Shown here piece after piece: positions 1-45,938 of a stretch of 64,000 bases of DNA. The notes beneath the pieces were generated by a model. It was not told the origin of the DNA, ran no database searches, and saw only the letters and a list, made by a program, of their open reading frames with translations. The position numbers and the translations under genes were made by a program. Source of the stretch: Erpobdella octoculata (taxonomy: Eukaryota; Annelida; Clitellata; Hirudinida; Erpobdellidae). Location of the stretch: positions 16,520,121 through 16,584,120 of the forward strand of contig OZ022242.1 of the NCBI GenBank assembly GCA_963978895.1. The letters run 5' to 3'. The stretch's first letter is position 1. Every line of letters begins with the position of its first letter.

Positions 1-247
1 TAATATTGGTTATTGTTAGAAATTATTGTGTATTTGTTTTATGTCAAATAGGTGGTTAAATAGTTGCGGTTTTTGATTGCATTTTAATTGATAATGAATT
101 GAGATTTTGACAAGCAAATAAAAATCTTTTTGTAAACATCTTTTTGTTCTTCATGTTTGTTTTTGGAGCAATTTTATATAAATTAACTTTCAACATCCTG
201 TTTGCATGTATTTATTTATTTATTTTCTTTCGATGCATCCGTTCCAG

Positions 248-32948
<32,701 letters not shown>

Positions 32949-33652
32949 ATATGTGAGTGAGTGAGTCTGTGATTGAATGGAGAGGTGAAGGAGTGAATAA
33001 CAGGTGATTTCAGGATACCTCAACTTTTTAAAATATATCAATGGACTGGCACATGCGCCTGTCTTTTTTAAACATGACTTGAAGTGATTGAAATTTTTTT
33101 TCTATTTTTTATTTGTAGATTTTTTCACATATAAGTTTCATCTTCTGAACATTTTTACAGATGGAATTGAGAATGGGATGAATGCCAGTCTGGATGAAAA
33201 GAGAAGAATAATGAATGAATTGAAGAGAAGAATAAGAAAATGTTTAAAAGGATCAATTTGTTACTCAGCCGTGACGATCGGCTCTCTTCTCTTTCATCCA
33301 TCCGTTCGTTTTTCACATCGATCAGCTGTTTTCTTCATCATCATCATAATCACATTCGTTATCAGGAGTGATCGGCTTCGGTTGTTTGTAGCTACTACAT
33401 GGTTGAATGCATCGTTACACATGTACACAGTAATACACAGAGAAAGGTTTAGTGATATACTTAAACCAAAACACATTGTTTATACATATATATAATTAAT
33501 TGTGTGATGCTTGTGTAGAAGTTTATCAATGGTTTGTTTCTTTATTTCAATGTGGTGGTTGTGGTGATGTTCATTTGTTTTTCATAGTTTGAAAACTTTT
33601 TTCCTTTCAATTCTCTTTGAGGCTTCCTTTGTTTATCTTTCTTTTCATAATT

Positions 33653-33663
33653 TGTTTGTTTGT
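33653..33663 (+). promoter_or_regulatory. GU-rich element (TGTTTGTTTGT)
   Basis: Exact match to the 11-nt GU-rich element known as a CELF1 binding and mRNA-decay site, 704 bases after the CELF stop codon and on the transcribed strand. Its use in autoregulation is inferred. Confidence 0.5.
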
Positions 33664-34130
33664 TGGTTCCTCACGTGTTTCTTCCTCGTCCTTACCGTCA
33701 AAACACGTACACGCACGCGTGGATATTCAATTGTGCATAGAAGAAATGTATCCAAGTGTTATCATTTTATTGTATGTGCATTGTGCATCACGATGGTGTA
33801 CTCAGTGATATCGTGCATGGATCGGTCAGCCATTTGATTTTTCAAGCGTGGAAAGAAATGTGTTTTTTTTAATTATAATTTTGTTTGCTGGGCATATAGC
33901 CACATGTTTTATTCTACTGCAGGAGTTAGCTTTTTGAACATTTAGGTAGGTGTTCTTGTGTGTGCACGTGTGTGCATGTTATTGTGATAGTTTTATGGTA
34001 TGTGAATTGTTCTGGTATCATTCTTTTTCGATCGTGTTAGTGTGGTAAGCATCTTTGCACGTTAATACGCCACTGTTTGGTTACGTGATGTGATTTTCTA
34101 CGTGTTGTCGATTTGAAAAGAACGTGCTCC

Positions 34131-34138
34131 TGTAAATA
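34131..34138 (+). promoter_or_regulatory. Pumilio-type site (TGTAAATA)
   Basis: Exact match to the UGUANAUA consensus of PUF proteins, in the putative 3' UTR. A single 8-mer could occur by chance in AT-rich sequence. Confidence 0.3.
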
Positions 34139-34450
34139 TATTCAGAGATGCATTAATGATTATTGAGATGCATTAATGATTATTGTTGTCTTTTAATCAG
34201 CTTTCTTTTTCTTGTTTCTTTTTTTTATGAATTGTTTGTATTTTTGTCCAGTTAAGTCTGTCCATTCTACTGTGTATGAATTTCTAATAACACAATATAA
34301 AGGGAATTTCAGAATCATATTTCCATTAGCATAAAAATTTTTGTTTTGCATGGAAATCTTTGCTATGGCGACTGTTTTCTCCAATTTTTGTTTGGTTCTT
34401 TTTCATTAATTCTTTTAAATTGATAATTTTATTTGTATATAATTTAGTCA

Positions 34451-34571
<121 letters not shown>

Positions 34572-35974
34572 TTTTCGTATATTTTTTCAAATAGGAATGC
34601 TGATATCTGTTTATTGTGTCATATTTGTGTAGTTCTTCCTTTAATATATGAATTGAATCGTGTTTGTAAATTATGCTTGAAATGTTTGTCAACAATCATT
34701 GGTTTTGCAATTATTTGGAAATAATCAGTTGATTTGATTTTTTTAGTTTTCTTGTTTATCTCGCATCGTTTTTAAGTTTTTTTCCAATTAATTTCTTGTT
34801 AAATCTTCATGCTGTTATCCAAAATGGTCAAACTTTTTTTAAAGTTATCTTTTTATTTATTTAATTGAATTGAATTTTTGTTAATTAATACCCACAAAAT
34901 AATTTTATTTCAATTCATTGTTCGATTTTATTTTAAAATACCATTTGGCCAGTTGTCATTAGTAACCAGCGGAAGGCTGCTGCTATGACCGATGGATGGT
35001 GCAGAAGATAGTACTAATGATGATGGCAGTTTGCAGTCTGGCCTACAGTTGTTCATGAAGAATATTGATATAAACAGGTGCTCCTTGTTTACATATGTTT
35101 CTTATACATTGTTGTTGTTGTTGTTGCACTGGCTTTGTGTTAGTTTTATTTTTTATTACTTCTTGATTTGTCGGTACCTTTTCATTTATTTTACGAAAAA
35201 AGATTCTAACTAATTTTATAATGTGGGCAGTTTGAGATGCAGTTTTTTGTGAATGGTGATTTTGGTTGGCAGGTTGTTGTTTGTTGTGGTCCTCATCATT
35301 ACACTTTTGAGAGTTTCTGTTGTTGTCGTAGGTAGGAGGGGGGAGACATCATGCCTGCTCCTAAAACAATTTGTATTCTTTTAGTTTGGTAGGTTTGTGT
35401 ATGTGAGTGTGTGTTTGTGATTGCATGTCAGTCTTTATTATGAATATCATTCTGTTTTGTAATAGTAACGACTGAATACAGATGAAAGATGTAAGAGTTA
35501 TTCTGCAGGGTATATAACAACCAGATGCACAACACACATACATAAAACAAACAAATGTGATGCACTACACACGTACATAGACACATAAATGTGATGTACT
35601 ACAGACGGATGGATATACAACTCTCAAATGTGATGCATAAAACATTTAGATGGGCAACAAAAATTCATGTACTTACACATTTCTAAAAAAAAAAACGTAC
35701 AGAGATATGGAAGGATCATTGTATATAGACCAAGTAAAACATCATCTGTGTACTGACATATATGTATTTGTTCTCTAATTTAAACTTTTTGTAAAGAAAC
35801 TAAACATAAATATGTACTTTCTGTAAATGCATGTAACTGTGGTACTTAATGTGTGCATTAATGTGATATTCAGCACATGCAGATATCTTGGGTGTAACAT
35901 TGTATGTAGATGCAGGTATGCTATTAGTTTCTAAGCACATACACACAGATATATATGTCTGTGTGTGCGCGCGC

Positions 35975-36014
<40 letters not shown>

Positions 36015-39000
36015 TTTATGGTCACCATGGTTTCACTTAGGTATGGATGGCATGATTGTCTCTATTAGATATACTTGGCTGTGCCTTCAGACAAATGGAC
36101 AGACAGTGAGAGAGACGTGAAAACGTTCTTTTAAATTAATTTTTTTCTTATTTATGTTTCTCATGAATTTGTTTGTTTTGTTTTGTGAATTTGTTGTGTT
36201 TTCGTTTCTGTTTGGATTCATCTTATTAGGAGAGATGGCATATGATTTGTCATTTGTTTCAATGTATGTGTGTTTCTTTCTTTTATAAATCTTCTTGATT
36301 AGTCATAGAATCACCATTAGTAACATTTATGTACAACAAACAAAAAATGTATACAGAAACATCCTGCATATAAATATCTATGTGTACTTGATTGGAATAA
36401 TTAATTTTCTTACTATTCAGCACATGCAGATTTTATATTATACTTACTTACTAACTATATAAATTATTGAGCTTGTTTTATAAATTACTAGTTAGACTCG
36501 TATAATCACGTTTCTAATTCTCCGTTCTAATTCATATTTCTTTTTTCTTTATAAAGTGAATTATTATTATTTATTAATTCAAGGTCGCCTTACAAAACGA
36601 ACCAACCATTCTAAAATAATCTTTCTTGAAAAAACATTTTAGCAGAATTTTATTTTTGTTTAAACGAGAATGAAGGACATAATGTTATTTATGTAATATT
36701 ATTTATGTAATATTATTTTGCAAAAAAAAGATTAAAATTACTTAAAACTTTTATTTATTTGTTTATTTATTATCTGCATGAGGTGAATCGTAGTGATGAT
36801 CGAAGCACAGTCATCTGTCATTGTCGAATGTCAAGAAAGCTTCAACTAAGTAATTCACATCTGCTTCTGCACCTATATATGTATGTATGTGTGTGTGTGC
36901 GTGTGTTGTGGTGTGTGCCCAATGTTTTTTTCTTTTCATATCTGCAGTTTGTTGTGTCGTGGATTATTTTTATTTTCATTTCATCACCCTTGCCTGATGC
37001 CTTGCATTGAGTGAGTTTTAATTTGATCGTAATGTTATAACGATTTATGTAGTTCATTCAACTGACGTATTTAATAAATTGTAGTTTGTTGTTGTTTGTG
37101 TTTCACGTGATTGTTTTTTGTTATTGAACATTGTGAATGTCATATGGTTATTACGTTAAAATCAATCTGTTACATTACATTACATTACATACTACATCAT
37201 CACTGCAAGAAATATTCGTCTTTGATACACAGAGTCCAGTCCTGATTCGGAGAGTTTTGTTTCATCAGAAGTATGCCGTTTGTTTTGCATGTATTGTTTC
37301 ATTACTGGTACTGTTAATATTTTGGTTTCACCTTGTTCATCATCGAGGGCATATTGTTTAATTGAAACACATAAGATACAATGGCATATTCACGCTTAAC
37401 AGATTAATGAAAATTTTATATGTCGGATTTGCCTGTTGGTTCTTATTCGTCTAAGAATAACATATTCTCTTTATTCAGTTACAACATATTAAAAGATAAT
37501 TTGTCAGCTTACTTCTTTTTTATGTTTGCATTGCTCTTTTCCATTCGTGTTATTTATCATCCTTTCATTCAAAATCCATCGCTTATTTTTATTACATACC
37601 TTTTTAATTATAATGACTCTTTTAAGACTGTAATTATTCACTAAGTGATGATCAATTAACAACGCGCATATTATTGCTATCTTCCTGTTTGAATGTTTTA
37701 CTTTCTAAATTCAAATTACCTCAAGATCGAGATGGTGCTGATCAGTAAACTGTTGAAGTGAGTAGTAAACCGAGTAGTAGTTTTGCTGCTGCTACGTCGA
37801 AACAGCAAGTTTTAATGTTTCTGTTGTGAATGTGTGCGACGCTTGTTTTGCTTGTTACTTTTGCTGCTCTCTTTCTCTCTCTCTCTCTCTCGATGACTTA
37901 AACATTTTATATTTTTGGTAACGACAATCTGGCTGTTCAAGTCAGTTGTGTCGTTTTCGGAACATTGACATAGTTTCCCTACTGCGATAGATCTTTTAAA
38001 TTATGCATGTTTTTTGTTGTGTTATTATTACTACAGAATTATGGTTAATTTTTATTGATTATTATAAATATTATTATTAAATAGTTCACCTTTATCACTG
38101 TCTGTTAACTCATGGCCATTTCGAACATATGCCGTCCATCGGAACGAATCAAGTCGTTTGTTTATGTGACCTCTCCGTACACACGTGTGCATCTTTTTAG
38201 GGACGTGTCAGGTGATCGTGTGTGTGTGTGTGTGTGTGTCTGCATATGCTTATGTAGTTTGTCGATGTTGACACTCATGGGTGATATTGTACAGAGTAAG
38301 TAGTGATTCACTTTTTTCTTGCAAGCAAGATTCGCTGTACAGTAAATCTAGTATCAGATTCGTGTGTGTGTGCATTTGTTAGTTGTGTCTGCTTTTGTAT
38401 CCTTAGTGTGTGTGTGTGCATGTTTTCATCATGCTCTTGACCGATTTTCCCATTATGATGGTTTACTTGTAGTGGGACTTCTAACCCTGATGTTTTTTTT
38501 TCTGTCTCCTACTACTGGTTACTGCCCTTTAGAACCTAAAAGTGACTTGCGTCTTTATTATCATATTACAAGATCCTATTTGTTTCCATCGGATTGTTTC
38601 ACTTGTTTCAAAACACCTGTATATTTATTCGTTTCACCTCCTCGATGTGTCGTTTGTTTCTCGTCATTTCTTTGTTGAAATGTCAAACGTGCTGGAACGG
38701 CACTGGAGAAAAAGTACTTTTGAAACCTGCAGAATAGTTTAGTTCTTGATATCATATATAAACGTTTACGTGTTAATACGTTTGTATGTCATTATGTGCA
38801 TATGAATATGAATATCTAGATGGATTGTGGATTTTTCTTGAGGAATTTTCTGTTATTTCTTTAATAAGTTTTCTGTTCAACCTACAGATTATAATATGTT
38901 CAATTGTGCACACGAAAAACAAACCGATTTTATGATTACAAAGAGAATAAACAGTCACATACACAAACAGGTAAAAATATTAAACTTTTTTGCACTACCA

Positions 39001-39097
39001 TCATTATCTTGTTTGCCATTGTAGTCGTTACTTCACGTGTTTGTACAGTTTGATCGCGACAGTAGCAGAATAGCATCGGACGATACGGTTTGTAGAG

Positions 39098-39268
39098 GTA
39101 CAACGTGTTGTTGCATCCAGGTGCAATGTGTTGTTGCATCCTGGTGCAATGTGTTGTTGCATCCAGGTGCAATGTGTTGTTGCATCCTGGTGCAATGTGT
39201 TGTTGCATCCTGGTGCAATGTGTTGTTGCATCCTGGTGCAATGTGTTGTTGCATCCTGGTGCAATGAC
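39098..39268. repeat. 23-bp tandem repeat with palindromic core
   Basis: The unit tgttgttgcatcctggtgcaa + tg repeats about seven times, with a C/T variant (ccaggt or cctggt). Each unit contains ttgca..tgcaa inverted halves. Because 23 is not a multiple of three, frames on both strands run through it as artefacts. Confidence 0.9.
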
Positions 39269-41304
39269 ACTTTAAAGGGTCAGTCTCATGCATGTTGATT
39301 TTGTTTCATTCTTCTACGTGGCACTCGAGCGTCATTACGAGTTTTCACTGTAATAATTATTATTATGTGGCAGAAAAAACTAAAACTAAAATAAAAACAA
39401 GTTTTTTTTACTTTATTTGTGTCCGTGTTCAGAGTGGTTTTCCTGTGCGTGCGTGCGTGTGTGTGTGGACACGTTCGTCGCTTCTTTTTCGATACTAATC
39501 GTCTTTTTTTTGAATACGAGTGGCTTGATTATTGTTATCATCATTTTTAACAATCTATTCTTCGTTTTAATGTAATTTCGTTGATCATTATCATTACCGT
39601 CGTCAGTGTTGCTGTTGTAATTACTGTCATCGTCGTCGTTGTAACGGATCTTTTCAGTTCAACCATGCATGCAAACTATGAACATTTTGTCTGTCATCGA
39701 AGTTATTGTTGATACAGTGATGTGATTCTATACGCTGAAGACACTGCATAAATGTACACAGGTATGTAAACAAGTACAATGAAAAATAAGAATAAATACA
39801 AGTAGATGGACATTAATGTGGTGCTATCGAATATACATAGAAGACCTCATTGATTCTCTCACGCACACACACATACAAACAGACAGACAAGGACGCAAAC
39901 AAAGACATACATGTGCACGCAAGATAAATACTTGAAAGCTATGTGAGGAAATAACCTCTCTCTGATCTAAGGCACGACCTCATCAGGCCACGGCATACCA
40001 TTTTTTCTGGATAGTCGGATTACTGGCAGTAACAAGTACTATGACTAACTATATCGCTACTAATGTCGTTGTTATAATTGTCGTCGTCGTCGTCATTGTT
40101 TCTGTAGAGTGAATATAATAATTGTGTATCGGTACTACCACTAATACATTATTGTGACTATTGTTCTTTAGAAGGTTATGTGGTTAATCAGTTTACAGTT
40201 TTATAATTCTTGAGTTTCTTCCTTTGGTCTCTTTGCGATATGTTTCTTGTGTCTCGGCAGAACGGAATTATATTGTAATCATAGATGATTTTATTACTGT
40301 CTTTCTTTGGTTATTTTTAATTTTTTTCTAACTCATGGATTCGACTACTTGGTTCACAACGTAAAACTGTCGATGCGTTTCTGTAAACGAGTTCCTTGAA
40401 ATCAATTCTGGTATTTTTCTTCTCTGTCTGAGTTCTAAGCTCATTGATTTGTTCAATGTACTTCTGGTTCTTTGTTCTTTCTTACATCAGATTTTCTTTT
40501 CAATTCTAAAGAGATTTGACTACCTGTCAAATTCTCAATTTTTCTGAATTTTCACTTTACACCCGGTTTTGCTAAATTCTTTCAAATAACCATCTTGGTG
40601 ACATGGCCATTCTTCCCCTATCTTTGTTAAACATATATCTTTTTATTTCTCTGCATTAAAGAGTAACTATGTAATATATTTATATGTAATAGACGTCTAT
40701 AAATATGTACTTGTATTTATCTATAAATCTGGCAATTGTTGTTGGTGACATTTTTTCATTGTGTTTTTTCACGTTTTACTTATCGTTATTCGTGTCGATT
40801 TTATTACAGCATTCTCTCCCTCGAGAGAAATTACTCTACGTACCGTTGCAAGACACAATTTACATATTCAGTTGTTAGTTTACCCGTTACGCTTTTAGCG
40901 GCCATTAAAACTTCTCGGATGTGGGATTACATATGTTGATTGGGATATTATTAGTTTGTGATAGCAGTGTTCAGATGAGAATTTGTTATATTCCTCGAAA
41001 GCCTTTATTACACAGACTGATGGCGTCGTCTCGGTCTGTTTACCATCCTTTTCGCTACTTATATTGATCATTATCATCCTGTTTTTTTTATTATTTCCTT
41101 TCTTTCAATTCTCATTCATTTTAATTGTGGTTACTGTTGTCGTTGACGTCGTTGCAGAGTTTGTTATTATCCGATTGTTCAGTTTGATTCAGTTTTGCAT
41201 TAAAACTTTAATCAATTCAAGTTAACTTGTTGTGTTTCAATCTCAGTCGCTGTAATCGTGGCCTTGTAATAATAATAAAATAAATAATAATAGAACCGAT
41301 TAGA

Positions 41305-41585
41305 ATTTCCATATGCTAAGCCAGGAAACGGCACGTCGATATCACACAGAGTAACTTGCTACCCGGACCGGACGCTATCCATGGGCTGCACCTTATTATT
41401 ATCCGACTTAAGCTGGTACTCATTTGTCGACCACAAGTGGATGAAGAAAGGCTGAGTTGACTTGGTCCGTGTTCATGAAGCCTGGATAACGCTAACCCAA
41501 GGGTAAAAGCTTCCTCCCGGAGTGCATCGGAAATAATTATTGATGCATGTCGTTTGGGAAGCACTACGGCACTACTCATGCTATT
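41305..41585. mobile_element. Possible SINE-like repeat
   Basis: Moderate-GC sequence in an AT-rich context, including taagctggtactcatttgtc and accacaagtggatgaagaaa. These resemble, from memory, the ggtactcattttatcgacc..ggatgaaaggc words of dispersed mollusc SINEs. No polymerase III boxes were confirmed. Confidence 0.25.
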
Positions 41586-41834
41586 GAACCTGGAATAAAT
41601 TTAAAATTTACTCCTCCAGCAATTGGAGATTTAAAATTTCTAGTGAAGAAACTGTTGATCTTTTGTTTACTAAACTGCTTTACTTTATTGAAAAAGACAT
41701 GCATAAGAAAATCAAATTGAAGACTCAAATATAAGAACAATTTTGGAACAAAAAGCTTTATGGAAACCACACTTTGAATCTATTTCGAAAAGATGCAAGC
41801 AAAGCATCAATGTAATGAGGGATATATCTGGGTA

Positions 41835-42531
41835 CAGGAGGGCCAGGCCCCCCCCCGAAAGCTTGCCAATGTTGATGTTGAAGTGACGCGCGTGCCCGTG
41901 TTTTTGACACATATTTGAGTTAACAATTATCTTGCAAATTAAATATTTAATAAGTTATCCAAAATATTAGGGCGAGAGTTGTCCATGGGTCTATTTTTGA
42001 AAACCCGACCCGCCAGAAAATCTGACCCGACTTGACCTATTTTTGTTTTTTCTTTTGCGACGCGACCCGACCCACTTTGGCTAGGACCCAATTGTCAGAA
42101 GGGCCACATACCGCAGCTGATGCTCTGCAACATTGTCAATATTCCATCTACCAGCAGATAAATACGCTGCTGAAACTCTTCACCACTTGCCCTTTTCTTC
42201 CGCGACAGCCGAGAGATCCTTCTCAACTATGCGCAGACTCAAATCTTATCTACGCTCCACAATTTACCAGACAAGGCTGAATGGGTTTGCACAGATGACT
42301 ATCAATCGCGACCTTAACATCTTCATCGACATTTGTTGCAGACAAAACGTCGGCTGAATTTCATATTGTAATTTACTGTTCGAAATTAAATGTCTTATGA
42401 TTTGTTATTATGAATTATTGTTGAAACTGTCGTTAAGTCTTGACTTTTGTTGGTCGTAAATTTCTCAGTAAAACTCCTTACTAATCAGTTTTTCCCCCAG
42501 ACCCCCGAAAAAATTTCTGGCTGCGCCCCTG
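41835..42531 (+). mobile_element. hAT element with transposase C-terminal remnant
   Basis: The left end is CAGGAGGGCCAGGCCCC and the reversed right end CAGGGGCGCAGCCAG. Flanks tctgggta (41827-41834) and tcttggta (42532-42539) match at seven of eight bases. The + frame 42133-42357 contains LPFSSATAERSFSTMRRLKS then YLRSTIYQTRLNGFAQMTIN, the hAT dimerisation domain (ATAERSFS...K.YLRST....RL). The N-terminal and catalytic parts are missing. Confidence 0.78.
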
Positions 42532-42897
42532 TCTTGGTACGAATGGGGTGCGTCAAAATCGACTGTGCTGCTATTACTACAAAATGGCAACCAAATCTAT
42601 TTTAGATTACGGATGTGAGGCATATGATCAGTCCTCTGATAGTTAAAAAAATTCGTCAGCATTTACAACTAGGGCTCACAATCACAATCCCGGGATTAGA
42701 CGTCGGGATACCGGGATTGAGTTTATTGTATTAGATATGCTATACATATTACAAATGTTTTTTAAAGTTTTGTATTGAATATAGAAACTGATATCATCTG
42801 TTGTACAACTGACTCCAACTAAATTCTTGTAAAATTTAGTAAATTTATAGCATTTAAGCTCCAACTTTGGCGGTTTATGATGTTCTGTATAGCAACA

Positions 42898-43731
42898 GGG
42901 TTAGTGCCTACTGATCCGAGGACAACTGATCCCAGTACAACTGATCCCAGTACAACTGATCCCAGGACAACTGATCCCAGGACAACTGATCCCAGTACAA
43001 CTGATCCCACGGACAACTGATCCCACGGACAACTGATCCCATGGACAACTGATCCCATAGACAACTGATCCCATAGACATTAGCAACTCGTTTTTTATTT
43101 CATTTTTTGACGACAATGGTGGTGATGATGCTTACGTAGCCAGCTTACAATGGTTGGCTGCATACGACAATGGTGGTGGTGATAATGATACTGGCTACTC
43201 CAGTTAGTAAACGGAGAAATAATATTTAGTATAAGCGCACGATGGCACGATACACATTCGAAATGAAAATGACAAGTTCGTATTACTCTTCATCGTTTCA
43301 CTCCTTTCTGCGTGAAGTTCATAATGAGAAATGGAACCGTGCCAAACCAAAAATAATAGAGTTTAGCTCATTTCAGAAGTTGTTTTTTTTCGAAGATATG
43401 AATTAAATGAATTAATGAAGACACTCCAACATTAATTCTTATCGGCTTATTTAGGAGTCCATGACTAGGACCATCACAACAGCATCCAAACATACTCATA
43501 CATACATATATACATACATACATACATACATACATACATACATACATACATACATACATACATACATACATACATACATACATACATACATACATACATA
43601 CATACATACATACATACATACATACATACATACATACATACATACATACATACATACATACATACATACATACATACATTCATACATACATACATACATA
43701 CATACATACATACATACATACATACATACAT

Positions 43732-43764
<33 letters not shown>

Positions 43765-44025
43765 TACATACATACATACATACATACATACATACATACA
43801 CATACATTCGTACATACAAACAGAAATCGGAAATTATGTATGTTAATATCAGTTTATTGATTGCAGAAACAGTGAAATATAAAATGATGCAGATATGGGA
43901 TCAGTTGTCCATGGGATCAGTTGTCCGTGGGATCAGTTGTCCTGGGATCAGTAGTCCTGGGATCAGTAGTCCTGGGATCAGTAGTCCTGGGATCAGTTGT
44001 CCTGGGATCAGTTGCGATGATCCCA
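42898..44025. mobile_element. GATCC-array element, copy A (apparently undescribed; 8-bp target duplication)
   Basis: Starts GGGTTAGTGCCTACTGATCC and ends GATCAGTTGCGATGATCCCA. tagcaaca flanks it at 42890-42897 and 44026-44033. The left subterminal array (about 42911-43077) has eleven units of 15-16 bp (actgatcccaggaca type). The right array (about 43896-44012) has the same units inverted (gggatcagttgtcct). Between them lie a GAT/GGT-rich segment, a ~185-bp segment absent from copy B, and a (TACA)n tract at 43497-43815. No protein-coding frame outside the repeats. Confidence 0.85.
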
Positions 44026-44332
44026 TAGCAACAAACTTGTTGCATAAATGAATCCGCTTCAGTCATAGTAAAATGTGATGATTTGATGTCATTTCAACAC
44101 CAGTTTTGGCTAATTTGTAATGTTTTATAAAACAATTGTGATTCCAACAATAGTAAAAAAAAATTTAATAAATCTTAGCATCTGTAAAATTTGCATATAA
44201 TATTGGAGGAAGATTGTGGATAACAAAAATAAATATTTAAAAGCAGCGAAATGGGAGGAAGTGGCTGGCTGCAAAAATCGCAATCTAAATCTCAGTCGCC
44301 TAATCTAACATTCTGTTTTTGCCATAACTTCT

Positions 44333-45920
44333 TTGAAACGAATGCCAAAAGTTTAAAATAAAGTAGAAGAAAAAATTTCTAGAAAAAGAAGCAACTTCTT
44401 GAAAGAGGTTTTTTATGGGATCATCGCAACTGATCCCAGGACAACTGATCCCAGGACTACTGATCCCAGGACAACTGATCCCAGGACAACTGATCCCGGG
44501 ACAACCGATCCCATTGACAACTGATCCCACGGACAACTGATCCCACGGACAACTGATCCCATAGACAACTGATCCCATATCTGCATCATTTTATATTTCA
44601 CTGTTTCTGCAATCAATAAACTGATATAAACATACATAATTTCCGATTTCTGTTTGTATGTACGAATGTATGTGTATGTATGTATGTATGTATGTATGTA
44701 TGTATGTATGTATGTATGTATGTATGTATGTATGTATGTATGTATGTCAGTATGTATGTATGTATGTATGTATGTATGTATGTATGTATGTATGTATGTA
44801 TGTATGTATGTATGTATGTATGTATGTATGTATGTATGTATGTATGTATGTATGTATGTATGAATGTATGTATGTATGTATGTATGTATGTATGTATGTA
44901 TGTATGTATGTATGTATGTATGTATGTATGTATGTATGTATGTATGTATGTATGTATGTATGTATGTATGTATGTATGTATGTATGTATGTATGTATGTA
45001 TGTATGTATGTATGTATGTATGTATGTATGTATGTATGTATGTATGTATGTATGTATGTATGTATGTATGTATGTATGTATGTATGTATGTATGTATGTA
45101 TGTATGTATGTATGTATGTATGTATGTATGTATGTATGTATGTATGTATGTATGTATGTATGTATGTATGTATGTATGTATGTATGTATGTATGTATGTA
45201 TGTATGTATGTATGTATGTATGTATGTATGGAAAGGAGTGAAACGATGAAAAGTAATACGAACTTGTCAATTTCATTTCGACTGTGTATCGTGCCCTCGT
45301 GCGCTTATACTAAATATTATTTCTCCGTTTACTAATTGAAGTAGCCAGTATCATTATCACCACCACCGTTGTCGTATGCAGCCAGCCATAGTAAGCTGGC
45401 TACGTAAGCATCATCACCACCATTGTCGTCAAAAATGAGTTAAAAAATGAGTTGCTTATGTCTAGGGGATCAGTTGTCTATGGGATCAGTTGTCCATGGG
45501 ATCAGTTGTCCGTGGGATCAGTTGTCCGTGGGATCATTTGTACTGGGATCAGTTGTTCTGGGATCAGTTGTCCTGGGATCAGTTGTACTGGGATCAGTTG
45601 TCCTGGGATCAGTAGGCACTAACCCGTTTTTTATTGTCAAAAACCTTCCAAAAAGTAGAAAATAACTTCTGATCACACCCTTTATATTGACAGGAAAGTT
45701 GTTTCAAGATTGTTTTTAAAAATGACCAATTATGAGGGAAAGAATAAATTTTCTCCATCATATATCACACATGTACATGTATCACACAAAACAATCCTGA
45801 AGTAACTTTCCTGTCAATATAAAGGGTGTGATCAGAAGTTATTTTCTACTTTTTGGCGGGTTTTTGACAATAAAAAACCTCTTTGAAGAAGTTGCTTCTT
45901 TTTCTAGAATTTTTTTCGAC
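44333..45920. mobile_element. Palindromic MITE, one arm split by element copy B
   Basis: The arm at 45787-45920 (from gaagtaactttcctgtcaat to ctagaatttttttcgacta) is the reverse complement of 44340-44415 joined to 45626-45705. The left arm is split exactly at the 8-bp word gttttttа-equivalent (44408-44415 / 45626-45633), where GATCC-array copy B inserted. The uninterrupted arm holds that word once. The outer MITE ends were not defined. Confidence 0.75.
44416..45625. mobile_element. GATCC-array element, copy B, inverted relative to copy A (8-bp target duplication)
   Basis: Reverse orientation of copy A: begins TGGGATCATCGCAACTGATC and ends GGATCAGTAGGCACTAACCC. The identical 8-mer g-t-t-t-t-t-t-a flanks it at 44408-44415 and 45626-45633. 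It has the same two inverted arrays of GATCC units, the same GGT/GAT segment (45330-45435, reversed) and a longer (TATG)n core at about 44672-45230. It lacks the ~185-bp segment present in copy A next to the core. Confidence 0.87.
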
Positions 45921-45938
45921 TACTTTATTTAACTACTA

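Noticed and set aside
33165..33250. Possible extra CELF exon after a tttttacag acceptor
   Set aside because: The + strand after it shows no CELF-like residues, and the preceding exon already ends the protein with a stop. Likely UTR.
39098..39268. CRISPR-like 23-bp repeats with palindromic halves
   Set aside because: No unique spacers between units; simple tandem repeat.
43461..45335. Long open frames rich in Tyr-Ile-His-Thr or Met-Tyr-Val-Cys (up to ~290 residues)
   Set aside because: They are translations of (TACA)n/(TATG)n tetranucleotide repeats, open in several frames on both strands. No coding evidence.
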